A stretch of 64,000 bases of DNA from JBFMFR01 sp040752025 (lineage in GTDB: Bacteria > Chloroflexota > Anaerolineae > Anaerolineales > UBA4823), in contig JBFMFR010000004.1 of NCBI GenBank assembly GCA_040752025.1, positions 186,001-250,000 of the forward strand, written 5' to 3'. Made by a program: the position numbers and the translations under genes. Below are positions 58,508 through 64,000 of the stretch, in pieces (within the stretch, counting starts at the first letter, position 1; the number at the start of each line of letters is the position of its first letter). The notes under the pieces are model-generated. The model did no database searches, was not told the DNA's origin, and was given only the letters and a program-made list of their open reading frames with translations.

Positions 58508-58547
58508 GACTCCGTGATCTCTGTGTTTACTCTGTGGTCTCCGTGAT
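58508..58547. repeat. Second CTCCGTG/CTCTGTG-type repeat
   Basis: Alternating units ACTCCGTG-ATCTCTGTG-TTTACTCTGTG-GTCTCCGTG resemble the element at 55152 in sequence but as short direct units. It lies in the divergent region before the haemolysin-III gene. The rest of 58426-58566 shows no gene. Confidence 0.5.
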
Positions 58548-58566
58548 TTGTTTTTGTGAGGGTTCC

Positions 58567-59244
58567 ATGCTTTCAAAAATCACCCGTAGTATTTCAAGGT
58601 TCTTCTCCTCGCTGCGCGACCCCGTCAGCGGCCTGACCCATTTCTTCGCCGCCTTCGTCGCCCTGGGCGGTCTGGTCGCTTTGCTGGTGGTCGGCTGGGG
58701 CCCGCCCGGTAAGACTCTTTCCCTGGCGATCTACGGCGTCAGCCTGGTGACCATGTTTGCCACCAGCGCCGCTTACCACATGGTCAAAGCCCGCCCGGCG
58801 GTGGTCGAAATCCTGCGCAAAGTAGACCATTCCGCCATCTACCTGCTGATCGCCGGGGCCTACACGCCCTACTGCATCAACATGTTCAGCGGCTTCTGGA
58901 AATGGGGCATGATGGCCATCATCTGGTCGCTGGCTCTGATCGGCATCGGGGTCAAGATCTTCATCATCAAGACGCCGCGCTGGCTGACCGCCGGCGTGTA
59001 CCTGGTCATGGGTTGGCTGAGCCTGGCGGCGATAGGCGAGTTCCTGACGGCGCTGCCCGTGGCGGCCATCGTCTGGCTGGCGGCGGGCGGCGTGTTCTAC
59101 ACCGTCGGTGCAGTGATCTACATCACCAAGAAACTGGATTTCTTCCCCGGCAAATTCGGCTTCCACGAAGTCTGGCACATCTTCGTCATCCTGGGAGCCC
59201 TGGCGCATTTCATCGGCGTGCTGGTCTATATCGCCCCGGTGTAA
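58567..59244 (+). CDS. Haemolysin III/PAQR-family membrane protein
   Basis: 225 residues with seven helices. The family motifs are present: TSAAYHMVK, KVDHSAIYLLIAGAYTPYC and GFHEVWHIFVILGALAHF, which place conserved Ser, His and Asp residues for zinc at the inner membrane face, as in adiponectin receptors and bacterial HlyIII/YqfA. These proteins probably act as ceramidase-like hydrolases or affect membrane fluidity. The ATG after TGAGGGTTCC is preferred over codons further upstream. It is a single gene. Confidence 0.9.
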   Translation: MLSKITRSISRFFSSLRDPVSGLTHFFAAFVALGGLVALLVVGWGPPGKTLSLAIYGVSLVTMFATSAAYHMVKARPAVVEILRKVDHSAIYLLIAGAYTPYCINMFSGFWKWGMMAIIWSLALIGIGVKIFIIKTPRWLTAGVYLVMGWLSLAAIGEFLTALPVAAIVWLAAGGVFYTVGAVIYITKKLDFFPGKFGFHEVWHIFVILGALAHFIGVLVYIAPV

Positions 59245-59347
59245 GCCCATGGTGGAGGCAATTGCCGCGCCACGACGGGGCGATCATCGCGCCTGCGGCT
59301 CACAGGGGTTATTACTATAGTTCTTCTTAGCTCGCAGGCATGATAAT

Positions 59348-60088
59348 ATGAGCGATGTCTGGTCTTATGATTTGTATGTTCCCTCAAGAAGTAGTCTTGA
59401 GCCAAGGGAGTTAGGTGATATTCAGCTCTTGATGAAGAAGGTTGGATTTTCACCAGTAAACCCGCTTACCGGGATCATTGTAGTATCGAGAGTGGATGAA
59501 AGCTCTCTGGAACTAATCCAACTGGAATATGAAGATTTAGAGTCTATTTCGCCGTCTACTCGGGCCGATGGCTCTATTTTGACGATTTGGAAGGGAAACG
59601 TAGACGCAGATATTGGATTCGGTTTGAAGCCAGATTTACAAAGGGAATTCAGACTCCTCTCGGAGCGCGGGAATATTTCGGTTAGCAGGCTGTCGATTAT
59701 GATAGATGGTACGCTTTTTCGAGATCATGATGCTGGTAGGAATGGCATTGCCAGCGATATCCAAACGCTTTTCTCCGATCTTTGCGATTATTTTCATGCA
59801 CGTTATGGTTATTCGTACAACGAAGGAACAGCGGAGGCGTTCTTTGGCGGTTTGAATGTGTGGAAGCGTATCAGCTTGCAGGGCAACCCGCGCCAACTTT
59901 TCTGGCTCAATTTCTTTCCAAACGAGCGCCTCCCTGGAATCAACCTGAAAGAAATGATTTCTCTTGGCGGGAAAGCGGTAAATACAAAAACGGGGGTGTT
60001 CGTTTTCTTCTCGGACCACCCTTGGGAGATTGATTTAGACTCTCTACGGGATCTGAATAATGCGTGGCTGAGGGTTTTATCCCAATAG
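59348..60088 (+). CDS. Hypothetical protein in an AT-richer region
   Basis: 246 residues, soluble, without signal peptide. It has alternating beta strands and helices (GDIQLLMKKVGFSPVN, ISVSRLSIMIDGTLF) and a C-terminal aromatic-rich part (LFWLNFFPNERLPG). I do not recognise a family; size and layout would suit an immunity-type or SMI1-like protein, but no motif supports this. Codon use is AT-richer than in the flanking haemolysin-III and ATC-hydrolase genes, in line with transfer from elsewhere. Confidence 0.6.
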   Translation: MSDVWSYDLYVPSRSSLEPRELGDIQLLMKKVGFSPVNPLTGIIVVSRVDESSLELIQLEYEDLESISPSTRADGSILTIWKGNVDADIGFGLKPDLQREFRLLSERGNISVSRLSIMIDGTLFRDHDAGRNGIASDIQTLFSDLCDYFHARYGYSYNEGTAEAFFGGLNVWKRISLQGNPRQLFWLNFFPNERLPGINLKEMISLGGKAVNTKTGVFVFFSDHPWEIDLDSLRDLNNAWLRVLSQ

Positions 60089-60125
60089 ATCGCTCATTTT
60101 ACGTATGGTGTAGAGGAATTACTGA

Positions 60126-60863
60126 ATGAGAAACAACCGATTGAAGCAGTGTTTTTATTTGCTTTTGATGTGGCTGGTATTGAATTTGTTTACGGCCTTT
60201 GCGTTTGGCTTCGTTGCAGATAGGGAGATCGCATCCAGGGATTTCCCAGCACATGATCCATTCTTCGTTTCAAAATTGATCGATTATTCAGATGATCTGT
60301 TCCTTCCAATGATCCGAACCCCCATGATTGTTTTTGGGAGTTTCACCGGCATATTCATCTTCGTTGGGGGTTATTTGCGCAGGTTCGTACGCTCAAGTTT
60401 TGCCGGGCATGTGATATGGGGTGGTGGTATTCTATTCACTATCCTTACTTTGGGAGGCGCGCTGCTGCTCGAAAATATGAAAGCAGATAGTGTGGAATGC
60501 AATCTTGCTGGAGGAACCCTGTTTGGATGCTGGCCACGATCGAACCTGCAAAGCTGGCACTTGGTCATCTGGATTTGTTGGAGCTTTTGTATTGCGATTT
60601 CAGGATATTTTGGGAGGAGGAGATTTTTCCCGAGAGGCCTGCCACTTTGGTTGGTCACGTTTGCCGCTGCTTTTACGCTTGCCGGATGTACACTGTCAGG
60701 CGCTTCGATAGCAACGCCTGTGAGGCGAGAAACTCCGGCGGTGACGATTTCTTCGATGCAAGCATCTTCGCCTACCGCATCGGCTTCGAGTACGGTAAAA
60801 GTTGTTGATCCGAGCTCCACGCCAATTCCATCCCGGCAGCCAACCAGTACTGCCACCCTATAG
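60126..60863 (+). CDS. Membrane protein running into a lipoprotein-like tail
   Basis: 245 residues. Four membrane helices (LLLMWLVLNLFTAFAFGFV and three more) are followed by LVTFAAAFTLAGC, a lipobox-like segment, and a Ser/Thr/Pro linker ending at a TAG. The linker looks like the front of an exported lipoprotein; its expected beta-propeller continues in another frame after the stop. So the original locus was probably a membrane protein gene followed by, or fused to, a lipoprotein gene, broken by a frameshift near 60850. AT-richer codon use, like its neighbours. Function unknown. Confidence 0.5.
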   Translation: MRNNRLKQCFYLLLMWLVLNLFTAFAFGFVADREIASRDFPAHDPFFVSKLIDYSDDLFLPMIRTPMIVFGSFTGIFIFVGGYLRRFVRSSFAGHVIWGGGILFTILTLGGALLLENMKADSVECNLAGGTLFGCWPRSNLQSWHLVIWICWSFCIAISGYFGRRRFFPRGLPLWLVTFAAAFTLAGCTLSGASIATPVRRETPAVTISSMQASSPTASASSTVKVVDPSSTPIPSRQPTSTATL

Positions 60864-61474
60864 AACACGAAATCCCTCAAGGCGCTGATTGTACTCAACC
60901 CAATTGGTCTCCAGAAGGGGGAAAATTAGTGGCAAGCTGTTTTGCCAGTATCTATGTTATCTCTATGAATGATGGAAGCAAAACCTTGCTGGCAGCCAGT
61001 GATGATTCATACTATTTCTTTGCATGGCCGGTTTGGTCCCCAGATGGTAAGTGGATCAGTTACATAAACGTCCCATCTGGAATAACCAGCACTTTTGAAG
61101 ATAGTTTGTACATGACTGCAACGGGCTGCCTGGAGAAACCGCAAACATGCCCAGGGGAGATGAAGGGGCCGGTGTCCCGACCCAAATATGCATTTCGTGG
61201 TCCAATGGCGTGGTCGCCAGATAGTTCATTCCTGGCCGTCTTCGATGGGACACACGTAGTGAAGAATATTCTCCAGGTTGTAAACATTCGCGGCAATTCA
61301 AGAAGAACGCTGATGGATGATTTATCTGCCTCAGGTATGGTTTGGCTGTCAGGCGGCCAGATTGTATTTGATCAAGATGAACATATTGTCAAAGTAGATC
61401 CTGGCCAGGATGATATGACTGTTCTGGCGAATTTGGATGGCGTAGTGATTGGGGCGGTGCTCATTGGCCAATGA
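60809..61474 (+). pseudogene. TolB-like beta-propeller fragment lacking a start
   Basis: The frame opens after a TGA at 60806 and has no initiation codon until well inside the domain. It reads CTQPNWSPEGGKLVASCF, IYVISMNDGSKTLL, WSPDGKWISYIN and MAWSPDSSFLAVFD: TolB/WD40-like propeller blades. The lipoprotein signal and linker that should precede it are in the overlapping frame of the gene before. One base change near the overlap would join them, so this is a frameshifted gene or a sequencing error. The remaining blades may be supplied by the next gene, also a propeller. Confidence 0.55.
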
Positions 61475-62426
61475 TATACAAGTTGTCAGAGTTGGCTCGT
61501 TCTGTCTGATTGCGATCGTTCTGCTTGCATGCCTCATGCCGGTCTGGTCGTTTGCGCCAGCAACTAATCTCACGTACAAGGGGCTCAAGCCGATCAAATT
61601 GCCGAGGGATGCCGGAGTGATCATGTCAGTGTCGCTCGATCCGACGGGGCAAAAGGCTGTAATCGGCGGGATACTGGATGATAGACATTCCAGCATCCAT
61701 GTGGTAGATCTGGTCAGTGGAAAAGTGCAAAACACTTTCACTACAGAGTCTTTCCCTTCGATTGGGGAAGTACAATGGACATCGGACGGGAAAAGCATAA
61801 GTTTTGATGGCTTATCCAACCAGGACTGGACTGTCAACACCTATATCTGGAAGTTGGGTTTGAGTTCAGGCCCTCAGCTACTCGCACCTGGAATTATAGC
61901 GACCTGGTCTTTAGATGGTTCACAACTGGCTACTGTTACCCCAGGCAATTCGATTTCCATTACCGATAGAAGTACCGGGAATTCCAAAGTGATCATTGCT
62001 TTTGATAAAGCATCTAAGAAGACAATCGTTGCCCTCGACTGGTCACCCGATGGCAACTGGCTGGTTCTGATTACCCTGGGTGAAAACCGTGGTTATGTTA
62101 GTCATCAGCTATACCGCATCCAGGCAAACGGCGAAAACTTACAACTTCTATTCGATGACCCTCCCCAAGGCCCAATTCTAGGCGATGCGCGCTGGATAGA
62201 TGATGGAAAATGGATGGCAGTGCTGATGGGAACTTCTGGCGACCTGGGTATCAAGTTTGTATCTGCCGATGGCAAATTTGTCGTGGAACCGCTAAAGGGG
62301 TTGAAGGATATTGCGATAATGGATATTTCTGACGATGCATCCAGGGCAGTGGTAGCAGTGGGCAGGAAGCTGTATTCGCTAAATATCCTAGAAGCGATAG
62401 CCCCACTGTCGATTCAAGAGGTTTAA
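61464..62426 (+). CDS. Exported TolB-like beta-propeller protein
   Basis: About 320 residues. An N-terminal hydrophobic signal (FCLIAIVLLACLMPVW) leads into propeller repeats: VQWTSDGKSISFDG, IATWSLDGSQLATV, ALDWSPDGNWLVLI and ARWIDDGKWMAVLM. No enzyme motif is present; such propellers bind proteins at the cell surface. No ATG is available: a TTG just before the previous stop is the most likely start, with GGGGCGG upstream. It overlaps the propeller fragment by 11 bases and shares its low GC, so the two may come from one ancestral unit. Confidence 0.6.
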   Translation: MANDIQVVRVGSFCLIAIVLLACLMPVWSFAPATNLTYKGLKPIKLPRDAGVIMSVSLDPTGQKAVIGGILDDRHSSIHVVDLVSGKVQNTFTTESFPSIGEVQWTSDGKSISFDGLSNQDWTVNTYIWKLGLSSGPQLLAPGIIATWSLDGSQLATVTPGNSISITDRSTGNSKVIIAFDKASKKTIVALDWSPDGNWLVLITLGENRGYVSHQLYRIQANGENLQLLFDDPPQGPILGDARWIDDGKWMAVLMGTSGDLGIKFVSADGKFVVEPLKGLKDIAIMDISDDASRAVVAVGRKLYSLNILEAIAPLSIQEV

Positions 62427-62468
62427 ACGTGTGAATAGTTCTCACTGCGCCGCGGAAAGGAGTTCCCG

Positions 62469-63176
62469 ATGAAAAACAGGTTTAATTGGCTGGGCCTGCT
62501 CGCCGGGGCGCTGCTCGCCGCCGGGCTGGTGCGCCGCGCCCGCCGGGGGTCCCCGCTGCCCACCTCCGCCTGGCTGCCGGTCCTGATCCAACAGCACGGC
62601 GAAGACGAAGGCCGCGCCTTGCTCGCCCGGGCTGAGGCGCGTTACCACCATCTGGTAGGGGCGCACGGCGTGCGCCCTTTGCCGCGTTCCCCCGCCCTGC
62701 GCCGCCACCTGCGCCAGAGCATCCTGCCCGGCTTGGCCATTTACCAGGCCCAGCTCGAGTTCCACCACGGTGGGCGCCAGGCAGCCCTGGACGAGATCAA
62801 CGCCCTGTTCTACGCCTGGACCAAGCACCTGTACCGCCCGACGATGCGCATGCTGGGACGTTTCCCGCGCCCTTTCGGCGTTTTCCGCCTGGGCCTGGCC
62901 CTGCGCATGAGCGAGTTTCCTCTCGAAGGCTGGCAGACCACCTGGCGCGAGAACAGCCCGCAGCGCGTGGCCTTCGACATGCACACCTGCTTCTACCTCC
63001 GCACGCTCACGACTTACGGCGCGCCCGAACTGACCCCCAGCTTCTGCCAGATCGACGACTGGATGGGAGCGATGCTGCCCGCCTCCATCACCTTCCACCG
63101 CACCCAGACCCTGGGGCGCGGCGGCGAGCGCTGCGACTTTTGCTACGCATCGACCGGGGCAAAATATGACAAATAA
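62469..63176 (+). CDS. L-2-amino-thiazoline-4-carboxylate hydrolase-like protein
   Basis: 235 residues with an N-terminal hydrophobic segment (LLAGALLAAGLV). The C-terminal part matches the ATC-hydrolase family: FDMHTCFYLRTLTTYGAPEL, FCQIDDWMGAMLPASITFHR and TLGRGGERCDFCY, with conserved Cys and His residues. The family is named from cysteine synthesis in Pseudomonas, but most members have no proven activity. AAAGGAG lies seven bases before the ATG. GC content returns to the window's usual high level here. Confidence 0.75.
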   Translation: MKNRFNWLGLLAGALLAAGLVRRARRGSPLPTSAWLPVLIQQHGEDEGRALLARAEARYHHLVGAHGVRPLPRSPALRRHLRQSILPGLAIYQAQLEFHHGGRQAALDEINALFYAWTKHLYRPTMRMLGRFPRPFGVFRLGLALRMSEFPLEGWQTTWRENSPQRVAFDMHTCFYLRTLTTYGAPELTPSFCQIDDWMGAMLPASITFHRTQTLGRGGERCDFCYASTGAKYDK

Positions 63177-63217
63177 CACGTGACAGTTCGGGGGAGATTT
63201 GTCATAATCAATGCACG

Positions 63218-64000
63218 ATGGAATACTGCCCCGCCTGCCGCCGTCCGGTCGAAGGCCGCAGCCTGAGCGCCCTGGGGCGCACCTGGCATGTGGGCTGCTT
63301 CGTGTGCGCCGAGTGCAAGTGGCCGCTCTCGGGCAGCTTCATCGCCAAAGACGGCCAGCCTTACCACGAAGGCTGCTACCACCAGCGCTTCAGCCCGCGC
63401 TGCGCTGGCTGCGGCCAGCCGCTCACCGGCGAGTACATCACTGCCCTGGAGCAGAACTGGCACGCCGAACACTTCGCCTGCGCCAACTGCCAGCGCCCCA
63501 TCTCCGGCGGGCAGTTCTACGAGAAGGACGGGCGCCCCTTGTGCGCCGATTGCTACCAGCAGGCCTACAGCCCGCGCTGCGCCGCCTGCGGGGAGCCGCT
63601 CACCGGCGAATACGTCACCGCCCTGGGGCAAACCTGGCACGCCGGGCACTTCACCTGCGCCGGCTGCGGCAAACCCTTCCGCGGCAAGCGCTTCCTGGAA
63701 AAGGAAGGCCGCCCATATTGCAAAGACTGCTACCAGGAACGCTTCAACCCGCGCTGCCACGTTTGCCAGCAGCCCATGTCCGGCCGCTACCTGAGCAACG
63801 CCTGGGGCGACCAATTTTGTGAGCGCCACGTGAAGGAGCTGCCTAAATGCTTTAGCTGCGAGCGCCTGGTGTGCGACAGCCTGACGGGCGGCGGGGTGCG
63901 TTACGACGACAAACGCTGGATGTGCACCCGCTGCCGGCGCACGGCCGTTGATCAAGAGCGCCAGGCGGCGGCGCTGCTCAAGACCGTGCAGCGCGCCCTG
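63218..64000 (+). CDS. LIM-domain protein resembling DA1 peptidase, N-terminal part
   Basis: The first 261 codons of a gene that runs off the window. Three full LIM zinc modules are visible, with ligands C4 C7 H24 C27 C30 C33 H50/C53, then C62 C65 H82 H85 C88 C91 C109 C112, and C121 C124 H141 H144 C147 C150 C168 C171. A partial fourth unit begins at C180/C183. The next segment (LPKCFSCERL, then YDDKRWMCTRCRRTAVDQ) resembles the region between the LIM domain and the peptidase domain of plant DA1 proteins. If so, an HExxH peptidase should follow outside the window. The start is weakly supported (no strong Shine-Dalgarno). LIM domains are rare in bacteria. Confidence 0.8.
   Translation, partial: MEYCPACRRPVEGRSLSALGRTWHVGCFVCAECKWPLSGSFIAKDGQPYHEGCYHQRFSPRCAGCGQPLTGEYITALEQNWHAEHFACANCQRPISGGQFYEKDGRPLCADCYQQAYSPRCAACGEPLTGEYVTALGQTWHAGHFTCAGCGKPFRGKRFLEKEGRPYCKDCYQERFNPRCHVCQQPMSGRYLSNAWGDQFCERHVKELPKCFSCERLVCDSLTGGGVRYDDKRWMCTRCRRTAVDQERQAAALLKTVQRAL

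Noticed and set aside
63143..63955. 270-codon minus-strand frame opposite the LIM gene
   Set aside because: Ala/Val-rich repetitive translation mirrors the LIM repeats; the plus frame has all zinc ligands in register.
1..64000. tRNA, rRNA, CRISPR arrays, insertion sequences, integrases and attachment sites
   Set aside because: No cloverleaf with a TTCRA loop, no regularly spaced identical repeats, no transposase-like protein and no flanking target duplications were seen by eye.

Overview
The window looks like chromosome from a GC-rich Chloroflexota bacterium, probably class Anaerolineae. This is an inference from the gene mix, not from a marker gene. The clues are an F420-type (Ddn) nitroreductase, a CarD regulator next to a GlsB/CsbD fusion, sensor architectures of the VIN-R-S-LVY type, secreted proteins with Pro/Thr linkers, two exported proteins ending in an FLPxxxK-like tail, and promoters with extended -10 boxes. 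I found no rRNA, tRNA, CRISPR array, transposase, integrase or prophage gene.

Layout. 1-4.4 kb (minus strand) is a tight operon: methyltransferase, radical SAM/SPASM enzyme, c-type-cytochrome-like lipoprotein, DoxX-like membrane protein, TIGR04282-type glycosyltransferase and a second radical SAM enzyme that runs off the window. 4.6-7.6 kb holds a CPBP protease, an RRM RNA-binding protein behind a promoter-terminator leader, and a CarD/GlsB-CsbD/small-protein operon. 7.7-14.6 kb holds a GNAT acetyltransferase plus phosphotransferase pair, an FG-GAP lipoprotein, an acyltransferase, a GT-B-like protein and a PHP phosphoesterase. 14.9-22.7 kb runs from a membrane Ser/Thr kinase through two hydrolases to a surface amidohydrolase. 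22.8-30.2 kb encodes a histidine kinase, a band-7 protein, a NarL-type response regulator and a 1387-residue secreted glycosidase with two catalytic domains.

30.2-46.8 kb is the most unusual part. An AraC regulator, a Ddn-like oxidoreductase and a second copy of the GT-B-like protein precede a run of about 18 co-oriented, often overlapping genes. That run includes six paralogues of one integral membrane protein family, a 35-residue membrane peptide, two copies of a second membrane family, an MDR-type oxidoreductase, an alpha/beta hydrolase and two flavodoxin-like proteins. An AT-richer stretch (42.4-44.6 kb) with a lipoprotein and a zinc metalloprotease interrupts it. 46.8-53.2 kb carries a membrane glycosyltransferase, a frameshifted gene remnant, a TetR regulator with two perfect palindromic operators, two SDR proteins, DegV and a third flavodoxin. 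53.2-59.2 kb has a Ser/Thr kinase with external discoidin-like and PDZ domains, a MOCOS-like PLP enzyme, an M1-type aminopeptidase lipoprotein and a haemolysin-III protein. 59.3-62.4 kb is a second AT-richer stretch with a frameshifted lipoprotein/beta-propeller locus. The window ends with an ATC-hydrolase-like protein and the start of a LIM-domain protein resembling the plant peptidase DA1.

Family names come from motif recognition alone; no database search was possible. Residue positions are approximate unless a single residue is named.
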